A stretch of 64,000 bases of DNA, taken from positions 29,270-93,269 of the forward strand of contig JAJYLG010000005.1 in the NCBI GenBank assembly GCA_021787985.1, written 5' to 3'. Shown piece after piece: positions 1 to 9,555 of the stretch (position 1 is its first letter; each line of letters opens with the position of its first letter). The DNA comes from Chloroflexota bacterium (GTDB lineage Bacteria; Chloroflexota; Dehalococcoidia; DSGV01). The notes below the pieces were generated by a model. The model was given only the letters and a program-made list of their open reading frames with translations, was not told the DNA's origin and did not search any database. Position numbers and translations under genes: made by a program.

Positions 1-1121
1 CGGCGCCCGGCGAGCTCCATCGCCCGGCTGACGACGCCGGCGACGATAGCCTCCACCCGCGCGGCGAGCACCTCACGCTCGGTCTCCACCCGTAGCAGGC
101 GCTCCAGCCGCGCGCGACCTTCCTCCTGGTAACGCAACACGTCCTCGAGCGTCAGCCCGTACTTGCGGCGTAACGCCGCGCAGGCGGCGAGACGCGATTC
201 TACCTCTTCGAGCCGCGCCGGGTCGGCCTCGAGCGCCTCAGCGTGCGTCCGCAGCACCGCTGCCAGCTCGAACGCCTGCTCCTGAAGCGCCGACAGCGTG
301 GTCGCCGCCTCGACCAGCCTCGCGTCCACCTGTGCCGCGGCCTGGACGGCGTCGACTGCGGCGCCCAGCGCATCCACGGCCGCACCCGGCCCGTCCTTCC
401 GCGGAAGGACGAGCGCCCGGTGGGCGGCCGCCAGCAGGTCACGCAACTCGGCTGCCGACACGAGCACTGCCCGTTCGGCGCGCAACATCTCTTCCTCGTC
501 CGGCTGAAGGCCGGCGCGCTCGATCTCCTCGATCTCGTACTGCAGCCGGTCCACGGTGCGCAGCCGCTCGCGTTCGTCCTGCTCGAGCTGCCCCAGCTCG
601 CGCGCTGCCTGTCGGCGCTCGCGCTCCAGCGCGGTGAGCTCCTCACGCAACCCCAGCGTGCCGGCAAAGCGGTCCAGATACTCCAGGTGCTCGCCCGGGC
701 GAAGCAGGCTGAACGCCTCGGTCTGCGCGTGAACGTCCACGAGCAGCGCGCCGACGCGCGCCGCGACGCCTGCCGGAACGGCGCGCCCATTGACGCGGCT
801 CACGCTGCGACCCGCCGCCGGCACCGCCCGGCTGAGGACCAGCGCCCCCTCGCCCGGCTCGACGCCGGCCTCATCCAACAGCGGCTGCAGCGCCGAGAGC
901 CGCTCCGCGTCAAGCTCGAACAGCGCTTCCACGTAGGCGCCACGCGTCCCTGCCCGGACCATTCCCGGGTCGGCCGCGACGCCCAGCGCCAGCAGCAGCC
1001 CATCGATCAGCACGCTCTTGCCGGTCCCGGTCTCGCCGGTAACGGTGGTCAGGCCGGGTCCGAGGTCCACCGCCACTGCTTCGACCACGGCCAGATTCTC
1101 GATGCGGAGCGACCGCAACAT
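1..1121 (-). CDS. recN: DNA repair protein RecN, N-terminal two thirds (cut by window edge)
   Basis: SMC-like ATPase of double-strand break repair in the cytoplasm. It reads from an ATG at 1121 leftward with no stop before base 1, giving about 373 residues of a family that usually has 550-570. Residues 1-12 (MLRSLRIENLAV) are the typical RecN opening. A Walker A motif GETGTGKS lies at residues 29-36, followed by a long charged helical region consistent with the coiled-coil arms. The Walker B half lies outside the window. It starts 1 nt after the nadK stop codon, so it is the last visible gene of a tlyA-nadK-recN operon, an order common in many bacteria. Identification is firm; only the C-terminus is unseen. 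Confidence 0.93.
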   Translation of the reverse strand, partial: MLRSLRIENLAVVEAVAVDLGPGLTTVTGETGTGKSVLIDGLLLALGVAADPGMVRAGTRGAYVEALFELDAERLSALQPLLDEAGVEPGEGALVLSRAVPAAGRSVSRVNGRAVPAGVAARVGALLVDVHAQTEAFSLLRPGEHLEYLDRFAGTLGLREELTALERERRQAARELGQLEQDERERLRTVDRLQYEIEEIERAGLQPDEEEMLRAERAVLVSAAELRDLLAAAHRALVLPRKDGPGAAVDALGAAVDAVQAAAQVDARLVEAATTLSALQEQAFELAAVLRTHAEALEADPARLEEVESRLAACAALRRKYGLTLEDVLRYQEEGRARLERLLRVETEREVLAARVEAIVAGVVSRAMELAGR

Positions 1122-1122
1122 C

Positions 1123-1974
1123 TCAGGCGCGCTCGCCTCCCTGCGCGAGCAGGTCCAGATGCCGCGCCAGCCGATGATAGAAGGCGCCCGGCGCACCAAA
1201 ACGGATGAAATGCGCCACCTGCAGCGAGCGACGCACGGTGACGCGCGCGCCCGTCTCGAGCGGCAGGTCGATCTGGCCATCGATCGAGAGCATCGCCTGA
1301 TGCTCGGTCTGCACCTGCAGCTCGATGGTCGAGTCCCCCGGCAGCACGATCGGCTTCATGCGTGACAGGTGCGGCGCGACCGCCGTCACGATCAGCGAGC
1401 TGTCCTGCGGCGTCAGCACCGGCCCCCCCGCCGAGAGGTTGTAGCCGGTGCTCCCCGTGGCCGTCGCCACGATCATGGCGTCCGCGCGCACGACTGCCAC
1501 CGTCTCCCCCCCGACCCGCAGCGTCAGGTAGACCGGACGGCCCACGCTCGGGCGCCCGACGACCACGTCATTGAGGCCGAGGAGCGGCTCGGCCGAGACG
1601 CGACCTCCCTCCTCGACGACCGCCTCCACCATGGTGCGCCGCTCGGTCCGCCCCTCGCCGGCCAGCGCACGCTCGACCTGGGCGTCGAGCTCCTCCGGCT
1701 CCAGCTCGGCAAGGAAGCCCACCCGTCCCAGGTTCACCCCCAGCAGCGGCACCCCGGCAGGCGCCGCGTAACGCGCGGCCCAGAGCATTGTCCCGTCGCC
1801 CCCGACGCAGACCACCAGCCCCGTCCCCGGCATCAGTCCGGGCGTGCGTGTGTCGTACGCGGGCAGCGCCCAGCGTGCGATCCCGCGCTGCTCGAGGCGC
1901 TCGCCCAGCCGCTGCGCCAGGCCACGGGCCGCCTCCTGCCGCGGGTGGTAGATGATCCCGACCTCCGTGCTCAT
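1123..1974 (-). CDS. nadK: NAD kinase
   Basis: Phosphorylates NAD to NADP using ATP or polyphosphate in the cytoplasm. The 283-residue length is normal for the family. Visible signatures are GGDGT at residues 58-62 (nucleotide-binding and catalytic Asp) and TGSTGYNLSAGG at about 173-184 (NAD-binding loop). The ATG at 1974 overlaps the end of tlyA by 4 nt (ATGA), and recN begins 1 nt past its stop, so the three genes are very likely co-transcribed and translationally coupled. No irregularities are seen. Confidence 0.96.
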   Translation of the reverse strand: MSTEVGIIYHPRQEAARGLAQRLGERLEQRGIARWALPAYDTRTPGLMPGTGLVVCVGGDGTMLWAARYAAPAGVPLLGVNLGRVGFLAELEPEELDAQVERALAGEGRTERRTMVEAVVEEGGRVSAEPLLGLNDVVVGRPSVGRPVYLTLRVGGETVAVVRADAMIVATATGSTGYNLSAGGPVLTPQDSSLIVTAVAPHLSRMKPIVLPGDSTIELQVQTEHQAMLSIDGQIDLPLETGARVTVRRSLQVAHFIRFGAPGAFYHRLARHLDLLAQGGERA

Positions 1975-2702
1975 TCGCGGGCGTGCCTCAGGTGCAGAAA
2001 GTATTCCACGTTCCCGCCGCCGCCGAGGATCGGCGACCGGCAGAAACCGAGCACCCAGAATCCGTTCTCGCCAAGCCAGCCCGCCATGCGGCCAAGGACT
2101 GCGTGGCGCACGGCCGGATCGCGTACGATCCCGCCCTTGCCCACCTCGCCGCGCCGCGCCTCGAACTGAGGCTTGACCAGCGCCACGATATCCGCGCCCG
2201 GCCCCAGGCGGGCGGCCAGCGGCGGCAGCACCAGCCGCAGCGAGATAAACGCCACGTCGACCGTCGCGACCGAGCAGGGGAAGGGCAAGGGCGGAAGGTC
2301 GCGCGCGTTGACGCCCTCCATGCGGACCACCCGCGTGTCTAACGCCACCCGCTGGTGCAACAGCCCGCGCCCCACGTCGACCGCCACGACACGCCGGGCG
2401 CCGTGCTGCAGCAGACAGTCAGTGAATCCGCCGGTGCTGGCGCCGATGTCCACGCAGTCTCGACCGGAGACGTCCAGCCCGAACGCCGCCAGAGCGCCCG
2501 CCAGCTTCTCGCCGCCTCGGCTCACGTACCGCGGCGGGACGACGACCTCCAGCGGCGCGTCGTCGGGCAGGAGCTGCGCCGGGCGTACGACCACCGAATC
2601 GCGCGCCCGCACCAGCCCAAGCTCGATCAGCGCGCGCGCGGACTCCCGGCTGGGGGCAAGCCCCCGCTCGACCAACAGAACGTCCGCGCGGCTTCGGCTC
2701 AT
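1971..2702 (-). CDS. tlyA: TlyA-family rRNA (cytidine-2'-O)-methyltransferase
   Basis: A 243-residue protein with an N-terminal S4 RNA-binding domain (about residues 1-60) and a Rossmann methyltransferase domain with the SAM-binding stretch DIGASTGGFTD at 85-95. TlyA proteins 2'-O-methylate 16S/23S rRNA; older annotations call them hemolysins. First gene of the tlyA-nadK-recN unit. The start is ATG at 2702. A TATCCT box lies exactly 6 nt upstream (minus strand 2714-2709) and leaves no room for a ribosome binding site, so the message is probably leaderless. The enzymatic call follows from family knowledge; which rRNA site is modified is not visible. Confidence 0.92.
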   Translation of the reverse strand: MSRSRADVLLVERGLAPSRESARALIELGLVRARDSVVVRPAQLLPDDAPLEVVVPPRYVSRGGEKLAGALAAFGLDVSGRDCVDIGASTGGFTDCLLQHGARRVVAVDVGRGLLHQRVALDTRVVRMEGVNARDLPPLPFPCSVATVDVAFISLRLVLPPLAARLGPGADIVALVKPQFEARRGEVGKGGIVRDPAVRHAVLGRMAGWLGENGFWVLGFCRSPILGGGGNVEYFLHLRHARE

Positions 2703-2708
2703 GTGGGC

Positions 2709-2714
2709 AGGATA
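2709..2714 (-). promoter_or_regulatory. -10 box of the tlyA operon, leaderless layout
   Basis: TATCCT on the minus strand is followed by six bases and then the tlyA ATG at 2702. The +1 would fall at or within a base of the start codon. It is one of eight such sites in the window. Confidence 0.6.
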
Positions 2715-2775
2715 CGGCAGCCCGTCGGGCGGCGTAACACTTCGGCGGGGCGCGCCCGCCAGACGCTCCCGGCGC

Positions 2776-2781
2776 TATCCT
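2776..2781 (+). promoter_or_regulatory. -10 box for the acyl-CoA ligase operon
   Basis: TATCCT about 31 nt before the ATG at 2813. A purine-rich GGGGGA at about 2803-2808 can act as ribosome binding site, so this transcript is predicted to have a short leader. No convincing -35 hexamer. Confidence 0.45.
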
Positions 2782-2812
2782 CTCCGACAGAAGACACTCA
2801 TGTGGGGGACCG

Positions 2813-4471
2813 ATGGCTACCGAGACCAGGGCAACCGTCACGTATCGCACCTTGCTCAGCCCGCTGCGCTTCCTCGAGCGCTCCGCCGATGTGTTCCGCG
2901 ACAAGCCCGCCGTGGTGCACGCTGACCGCAGCTACAGCTACGCGCAGCTTCTCGCTCGTTGCCGGCGCCTGGCGAACGCGCTGCGACACGCCGGCGTCGA
3001 GCCCGGCGACCGCGTGGCGTTCCTGTGCCCGAACACACCGGAGATGCTGGAGGCGCACTACGGAGTGCCGATGGCGGGCGGCATCCTGGTGGCGATCAAC
3101 ACCCGCCTGTCCAGTGAGGAGATCGCCTACATCCTCAACCACTCCGGCTCCCGCCTGCTCGTCGTCCACCGGGACCTGGCGCACGTGGTAGAGCCGATCC
3201 GCGACGTGCTCGATCACACCAGGACCTTCGTCACGGTGACGGACGCCGCTGAGCCAGAGCTCCTGCCCGGTGCGAGCTACGAGGCGTTTCTGGCGACCGG
3301 GTCGGAAGATCCCTTGCCGGACTTCCTCGAGGACGAAGAGCAGACCATCTCCATCAACTACACCAGCGGCACCACCGGCCGACCGAAGGGCGTTATGTAC
3401 ACCTATCGCGGGGCGTATCTCAACGCCCTCGGGGAGGTAATCGAGGCCGGCCTCACCAGCGACAGCGTCTATCTCTGGACGCTGCCGATGTTCCACTGCA
3501 ACGGCTGGTGCTACACCTGGGCCGTCACCGCCGTGGGCGGCACGCACGTGTGCCTCGACAAGTTCGAGCCGGCCACGGCCTGGAGCATCATTCAGCAGCG
3601 CGCCGTCTCGCACTTCTGCGGCGCGCCGACCGTGCTGATCGCGCTCGCCAACGACCCGGCGGCCCACTCGGCGAAGCTGCAACGTCCGCTGACCGTGGTA
3701 ACCGCGGCGGCGCCGCCGTCGCCCACGATCATCGGCCAGATGGAGGCGCTCGGTGCCCGAATCATCCACGTCTACGGCCTGACGGAGACCTACGGTCCGT
3801 ACACCGTCTGCGAATGGCAATCGCGGTGGGACGCCCTCGAACCACCACAGCGGGCTCGGCTCAAGGCGCGTCAGGGTGTCGGCTACGTCGTCGCCGACCG
3901 CGTGCGCGTGGTGGACGAGCAGATGAACGACGTCCCGGCCGACGGCGAGACGATGGGCGAGGTCGTCATGCACGGCAACGACGTGATGAAGGGTTACTTC
4001 GACCAGCCGGAAGCGACCGCGGAGGCGTTCCGCGGCGGCTGGTTCCACAGCGGCGACCTCGGCGTCATGCACCCCGACGGCTACATCGAGCTACGCGACC
4101 GGGCGAAGGACATCATCATCTCCGGCGGCGAGAACATCTCCACTATCGAGATCGAGCGAGTGATCGCCGGCCATCCGGACGTGCTGGAGGTTGCCATCGT
4201 GGGTGTGCCGGACGAGAAATGGGGAGAGGTGCCCAAGGCCTTCGTGGTGCCGAAGCCGGGCGCTAACCCCTCGGCCGAAGCGATCATCGCCTACTGCCGG
4301 CAGCACCTGGCCCACTTCAAGTGCCCGAAGCACGTGGAGCTCGGCGAGCTGCCGAAGACCTCGACGGGCAAGGTCCAGAAGTACGTGCTGCGCGAGCGCG
4401 AGTGGAAGGGCTTCGAGTCCCGCATTTACGGCGGCGGCGGCAAGCAGCCGACCACCGGAGACGACCGATGA
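2813..4471 (+). CDS. acyl-CoA synthetase (AMP-forming fatty acid-CoA ligase)
   Basis: A 552-residue ANL-superfamily enzyme that activates a carboxylic acid as acyl-AMP and transfers it to CoA. The P-loop YTSGTTGRPKGV is at residues 183-194. The VYGLTETYGP motif, the HSGDLG/DGYIELRDRAKD hinge region near 413-430, and the catalytic lysine in STGKVQ near residue 517 are all present. The overall layout resembles medium- or long-chain ligases of the AlkK type; the true chain length cannot be read from sequence. The ATG at 2813 follows a GGGGGA ribosome binding site. Its stop overlaps the next gene's ATG (ATGA at 4468-4471), so it is coupled to a YbaK-type deacylase, although the two functions are not obviously related. 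Confidence 0.9.
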   Translation: MATETRATVTYRTLLSPLRFLERSADVFRDKPAVVHADRSYSYAQLLARCRRLANALRHAGVEPGDRVAFLCPNTPEMLEAHYGVPMAGGILVAINTRLSSEEIAYILNHSGSRLLVVHRDLAHVVEPIRDVLDHTRTFVTVTDAAEPELLPGASYEAFLATGSEDPLPDFLEDEEQTISINYTSGTTGRPKGVMYTYRGAYLNALGEVIEAGLTSDSVYLWTLPMFHCNGWCYTWAVTAVGGTHVCLDKFEPATAWSIIQQRAVSHFCGAPTVLIALANDPAAHSAKLQRPLTVVTAAAPPSPTIIGQMEALGARIIHVYGLTETYGPYTVCEWQSRWDALEPPQRARLKARQGVGYVVADRVRVVDEQMNDVPADGETMGEVVMHGNDVMKGYFDQPEATAEAFRGGWFHSGDLGVMHPDGYIELRDRAKDIIISGGENISTIEIERVIAGHPDVLEVAIVGVPDEKWGEVPKAFVVPKPGANPSAEAIIAYCRQHLAHFKCPKHVELGELPKTSTGKVQKYVLREREWKGFESRIYGGGGKQPTTGDDR

Positions 4472-4959
4472 CGGACACGGCAGCCCCGCACCTGCGCGTG
4501 CAGGCGGCCCTCGACCGCCTGCTGCCCGGCCGCCAGGTGCGGCGTTTCGAGACCAGCACCGCCACCTCGGAGGAAGCGGCGGCCGCCTGCGGCTGCCCGC
4601 TGGGCGCCATCGTCAAGACACTCGCGTTCCTGGTGGACGGCGACCCGCTGCTCGTCCTGGCCGCCGGCGACCGCCAGGTCGACACCGGCGCCATCGCGGA
4701 GCGCTTCGGCGTGGCGCGCAAGCGCGTGCAGATGGCCAGGCCGGACGTCGTGATCGACGCGACCGGCTACGCCGTCGGCGGCGTCCCGCCCGTCGGCCAT
4801 CCGCGCCCGCTGCCCGCGCTCGTTGACCGCTCGCTCGAGCGCTTCGACCAGCTCTGGGCCGCCGCCGGCGAGCCGAACGCCGTCTTCCCGATCACGCTGG
4901 ACGAGCTGCTGCACGTCACCGGCGGTCAGCCGGCGGACTGCACTCGCGAGCGCGGGTGA
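4468..4959 (+). CDS. YbaK/EbsC-family aminoacyl-tRNA deacylase
   Basis: A 163-residue single-domain protein of the YbaK/ProX family, which hydrolyses mischarged tRNAs (for example Cys-tRNA-Pro). Supporting segments are the start of the fold (VQAALDRLLPG), the LGAIVKTLAFLVD strand with the conserved Lys, and the GGVPPVGH turn near residues 108-115 that shapes the active site. The chosen ATG at 4468 overlaps the acyl-CoA ligase stop by 4 nt. The substrate (Cys, Pro or Ala mischarging) cannot be decided here. Proofreading in trans, separate from a synthetase, is usual for this family. Confidence 0.85.
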   Translation: MTDTAAPHLRVQAALDRLLPGRQVRRFETSTATSEEAAAACGCPLGAIVKTLAFLVDGDPLLVLAAGDRQVDTGAIAERFGVARKRVQMARPDVVIDATGYAVGGVPPVGHPRPLPALVDRSLERFDQLWAAAGEPNAVFPITLDELLHVTGGQPADCTRERG

Positions 4960-4982
4960 GGCATGGCGGCGGGCGCCCGCGT

Positions 4983-5012
4983 TTGACCCGCCCGGATCGC
5001 GACCGGTACGAT
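4983..5012 (+). promoter_or_regulatory. candidate promoter of the UbiA-family gene
   Basis: TTGACC at 4983-4988 and TACGAT at 5007-5012 are separated by 18 bp, a good -35/-10 arrangement and the only clear -35 noticed here. The predicted +1 lies 2-4 nt before the ATG at 5022, so the transcript is nearly leaderless. Confidence 0.5.
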
Positions 5013-5021
5013 CCCGGAGGT

Positions 5022-5999
5022 ATGGAAGAGACGCGCGCCCGGTCCTCCGCGCTGGCCGCGCCTCCTCGCCCCGTCGCTGCGCGACCGAGCCTGTGGCGGC
5101 AACTGCCCGCGCTCGCCCGAGGGCTGCGCCCCCGCCAGTGGGCAAAGAACGGCCTCGTCTACCTCGCGTTCGTCTTCAGCGCCAACCAGGCGTGGCGGCC
5201 GGCCGCGCCCGACACGTGGCTGCCGCTGGTCGGCAAGGATACCCTCGCCTTCGCGCTGTTCTGCGCGCTCGCCGGCGCCGAGTACCTGTTCAACGACCTG
5301 CGCGACATCGAGTCGGACCGGCTCCACCCGCGCAAGCGTCACCGACCGCTCGCCTCGGGTGAGCTCTCGCCGGCGCTTGCCGTGGCGGCCGCGCTCATCC
5401 TGGCGGCGGCCGCGCTGGCCGGCGGCTTCGCCATCGAGTGGCGCTTCGGGCTGGCGCTGGTCGTCTACGCCGTGGTCGCCACAACCTACAGCCTCGCGCT
5501 GAAGCACCTGGTCGTGCTGGACATCCTTGCGGTAGCCGCGGGGTTCGTCGTTCGCGCGGTGGCGGGCGCGCTCGCGATCGACGTGCCCGTGTCGCCCTGG
5601 CTCTACATGGTCACCGTGCTCGGCGCGCTATTCATCTCCATCTACAAGCGAAGGCATGAGCTCCTGTTGCTCGAGGACGGCGCGGCCGACCACCGGCCGA
5701 TCCTGGCCGAGTATACGGTGCCGCTGCTGGACCAGATGGGCTCGATCGTCACCGCCAGCACGGTGATCGCGTACGCGCTGTATACGTTCACGGCCGACAA
5801 CCTGCCGCGAAACCACGCGATGATGCTGACGGTGCCGTTCGTGCTGTACGGCGTCTTCCGCTACCTCTACCTGGTCTACGCGCGCGGCGAGGGCGGCAAC
5901 CCGGAAGAGGTGCTGCTGCGCGACATCCCGCTCCTCATCGACGTCGCGCTCTGGCTCGTGGCGAGCGTCGTTCTGCTGGCGGCCTATCGCAGCGGCTGA
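5022..5999 (+). CDS. UbiA-family prenyltransferase, decaprenyl-phosphate phosphoribosyltransferase-like
   Basis: A 325-residue polytopic membrane protein. The segment RPRQWAKNGLVYLAFVFS (about residues 35-52) is characteristic of the subgroup typified by mycobacterial Rv3806c, which transfers phosphoribose from PRPP to a polyprenyl phosphate. The first Asp-rich motif FNDLRDIESDR lies at about 89-99, followed by KRHRPLASG. About eight or nine hydrophobic helices follow. The ATG at 5022 was chosen over an earlier in-frame ATG (4956) because homologous sequence and the promoter begin here. In Actinobacteria the product feeds arabinan synthesis through DprE1/E2; neither is visible in this window, so the end product here is unknown. 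A generic polyprenyltransferase is the alternative reading. Confidence 0.8.
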   Translation: MEETRARSSALAAPPRPVAARPSLWRQLPALARGLRPRQWAKNGLVYLAFVFSANQAWRPAAPDTWLPLVGKDTLAFALFCALAGAEYLFNDLRDIESDRLHPRKRHRPLASGELSPALAVAAALILAAAALAGGFAIEWRFGLALVVYAVVATTYSLALKHLVVLDILAVAAGFVVRAVAGALAIDVPVSPWLYMVTVLGALFISIYKRRHELLLLEDGAADHRPILAEYTVPLLDQMGSIVTASTVIAYALYTFTADNLPRNHAMMLTVPFVLYGVFRYLYLVYARGEGGNPEEVLLRDIPLLIDVALWLVASVVLLAAYRSG

Positions 6000-6061
6000 G
6001 CGGCGCGGCGGGCCGTCCACCGGTGGCGTGCGCGCGGTGTCCGGCGGCAGCGGAGCCGGCG

Positions 6062-7363
<1,302 letters not shown>

Positions 7364-7403
7364 TCGCTCTCCGCCTTCCTCGCGGTGCCCGAGACCTTCC
7401 CCG

Positions 7404-8003
7404 CTACTCGGGCCGCGTGAGGATCTCGTCGATCAGGCCGTACTCCTTGGCCTGCAGCGCGTCGAGGTAGAAGTCCCGGTCGGAGTCCCGCGCGATCCGT
7501 TCCAGCGGCTGTCCGGTGTTCTTGGACAGGATGTCACGGATAATAGCTTGATTCCGAAGGATCTCCTTCGCCGCGATCTCGATGTCGGCCGCGCTGCCAC
7601 GCGCCCCGCTCTGTGCCTGGTGCATGTGGATGGTCGCGTTCGGCAGCGCGTATCGCTTGCCAGTGGCCCCCGAGCTGAGCAGCACGGTCGCCATGCTCGC
7701 TGCCATCCCCACGCAGATCGTGCTCACATCTGGCCGGACCAGACGCATCGTGTCGTACACCGCCAGGCCCGCGCTGATCACCCCCCCAGGGGAGTGGATG
7801 TACAGGCTAATATCCTTATCGGGATCCTCCCGGTCGAGGTAAAGCAGTTGGGCGATCACCAGGTTGGCCACCTGGTCGTCGATCGGCATGCCCAGGAAGA
7901 TAATCCGCTCCCGCAGCAGCAGCGAGAAGATGTCGAACGCCCGCTCGCCCCGCGCGCTGGTCTCGATCACCATGGGGATCACGTTCGTCGGCTCCATTGG
8001 CAT
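7404..8003 (-). CDS. clpP: ATP-dependent Clp protease proteolytic subunit ClpP
   Basis: Tetradecameric serine peptidase of the cytoplasm. It has 199 residues, with the nucleophile Ser in GMAASMA, the catalytic His in ATIHMHQ, and a normal handle region. The reading frame opens [12 protein letters not shown]; initiation could be at 8003 or at the second ATG (7997), and GGAGG lies 9 nt before the first. Between tig (14 nt away) and clpX (40 nt), forming the classic proteostasis operon. Confidence 0.97.
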   Translation of the reverse strand: MPMEPTNVIPMVIETSARGERAFDIFSLLLRERIIFLGMPIDDQVANLVIAQLLYLDREDPDKDISLYIHSPGGVISAGLAVYDTMRLVRPDVSTICVGMAASMATVLLSSGATGKRYALPNATIHMHQAQSGARGSAADIEIAAKEILRNQAIIRDILSKNTGQPLERIARDSDRDFYLDALQAKEYGLIDEILTRPE

Positions 8004-8017
8004 CCTTCCATCCCTCC

Positions 8018-9430
8018 TCAGTGCTCCGCGGCCGCGGACGCCGTCTCCTCCGGCGCCGCCGCCTCCGCTGTGGCGGCCGTCTCCGCCTTGCGCCGCCGCG
8101 TTCGCGGACGCGGCGGCGCCGTGGCTGGCGCGGCGACCTCCGCACCGACCTCCGTCGGTGCCGTGACGATCTCGATCAGCCGGTCCAACGTGCGCCGTGT
8201 GAGCAGCCGATTGCGGACGGTATCGCGCGCCATGTCGGACGACCAGAACGCCTGGTTACGCTCCGCGTTCCCCGGCGAGCTCGAAACGAGCTCCTCGATC
8301 GCCTGGTCCACATCGGCGTCGCCGACCGTGACCGCATCCTCCTCGGCGAGCTGGGTCAGCGCCAGCGAGCGCCGCACCCGCTCGTCGGCCAGGGGACGCA
8401 GCTCAGTGCGCAGGTCCTCCTCCGAGCGGCCGATGTTCCGCAGGTAATCTTCCATCCCCCGCCGGCCGCGGCCGACGTCGAAGCGCTCCTCCAGCAGACG
8501 ATCCACCTCGGCCGCGACGAGCTGAGGCGGATACTCGAACGTCGCCCGTTCCACCAGCGCATCGACCGCCTTGTCCTCGAGGCGGCGCTGCTCTCGTCGC
8601 TCCGCGTCCGCCTGCAGGTCCTTGCGGACGTGCTCGCGCAGCGCCAGCAAGGTGGGGAAGTCGTCGCCGAGCATCTGCGCGAACTCGTCGTCCAGGTTGG
8701 GCAGGTCCTCCTGCCGCACATCGTGCACGCGCACCTGGTAGTGGACGCGCTTGCCCGCCACCACCTCGTCGCTGAAGTCCTCCGGCACGTCCACGTCGCG
8801 CTCCACCTGGTCGCCGGCTTTGAGACCGACGAGCAGGTCGTGCAGCCCTGGCAGGCCGCGCAGCGAATCGGCCGAGACCCGCACCTGCACGTCTTCTCGG
8901 TCGAAGAACGGCTGCCCTTCGACCAGCGCACTGATGTTGCCTCGCACGATGTCGCCCTCACGCGCCTCACGCTCCACCGGCTGGATGGTCGCGTAACGAT
9001 GTCGCAGGTCGTCGACCGCGCGGTCCACGTCCTCGTCGGCCACGGCAACCGGCTGCCGCTCGAACCGGATGGCGCGGTACTCGCCCAGGTGCACGGTCGG
9101 CCTCACCGGCACGGTGGCCTTGTACACGAGCGGCTCGACGCTCTCCACCTCGTAGGACGGCCTGCCGAACGGCTCGACGTCGCTCTCCTTCAGGGCCTCC
9201 TGGAAGCTCTCGGGGAGCAGCCGCTGCAGCGCGTCCTCGAGGGCGCGGGCCCGGGTGATGTAGCGCCGCAGCATCCCCATCGGCGCCTTCCCCGGTCGGA
9301 AGCCCGGAATGCGCGCGCGCTGACCGAGACGACGGTAGGCGTCGTCGACAGCGCTATCCACCCGGTCCTGGTCGATCTCGATCTGGAAGACCACTTGGCT
9401 CTGAGGCAGGCGTTCCGTGGTGACGTTCAC
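8018..9430 (-). CDS. tig: trigger factor
   Basis: Ribosome-associated chaperone and peptidyl-prolyl isomerase. It has 470 residues, with the N-terminal ribosome-binding signature (GFRPGKAP, about residues 43-50), a middle FKBP-like domain and a C-terminal helical domain. The last 50 residues are an Ala/Pro/Arg-rich low-complexity tail longer than in E. coli. The start codon is GTG at 9430; GGAGG lies about 12 nt upstream, a long spacing. First gene of tig-clpP-clpX; a TATACT box on the minus strand is about 25 nt upstream. Confidence 0.95.
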   Translation of the reverse strand: MNVTTERLPQSQVVFQIEIDQDRVDSAVDDAYRRLGQRARIPGFRPGKAPMGMLRRYITRARALEDALQRLLPESFQEALKESDVEPFGRPSYEVESVEPLVYKATVPVRPTVHLGEYRAIRFERQPVAVADEDVDRAVDDLRHRYATIQPVEREAREGDIVRGNISALVEGQPFFDREDVQVRVSADSLRGLPGLHDLLVGLKAGDQVERDVDVPEDFSDEVVAGKRVHYQVRVHDVRQEDLPNLDDEFAQMLGDDFPTLLALREHVRKDLQADAERREQRRLEDKAVDALVERATFEYPPQLVAAEVDRLLEERFDVGRGRRGMEDYLRNIGRSEEDLRTELRPLADERVRRSLALTQLAEEDAVTVGDADVDQAIEELVSSSPGNAERNQAFWSSDMARDTVRNRLLTRRTLDRLIEIVTAPTEVGAEVAAPATAPPRPRTRRRKAETAATAEAAAPEETASAAAEH

Positions 9431-9455
9431 AAGAGAAAAAAGCCTCCGCTAAGTC

Positions 9456-9461
9456 AGTATA
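9456..9461 (-). promoter_or_regulatory. -10 box for tig-clpP-clpX
   Basis: TATACT on the minus strand, 25 nt before the tig GTG. It faces away from the malic-enzyme promoter about 60 bp to the right. Confidence 0.5.
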
Positions 9462-9519
9462 TCGGAGGATGGCCCAACACCGGATCGCCCAACGTCGCGC
9501 GGACGCGCCCCGGCGTGCC

Positions 9520-9525
9520 TATACT
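9520..9525 (+). promoter_or_regulatory. -10 box for the malic enzyme gene
   Basis: TATACT followed by a leader of roughly 24 nt that contains AAGGAG (9541-9546), 9 nt before the ATG at 9556. This gene therefore has a conventional ribosome binding site. Confidence 0.55.
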
Positions 9526-9555
9526 TGATAAGACCCCCGCAAGGAGCTTTTCATT

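Noticed and set aside
2798..4072. A 424-codon open frame on the minus strand
   Set aside because: Antisense to the acyl-CoA ligase, which has full ANL motifs; Val/His/Arg-rich product is a GC-codon shadow.
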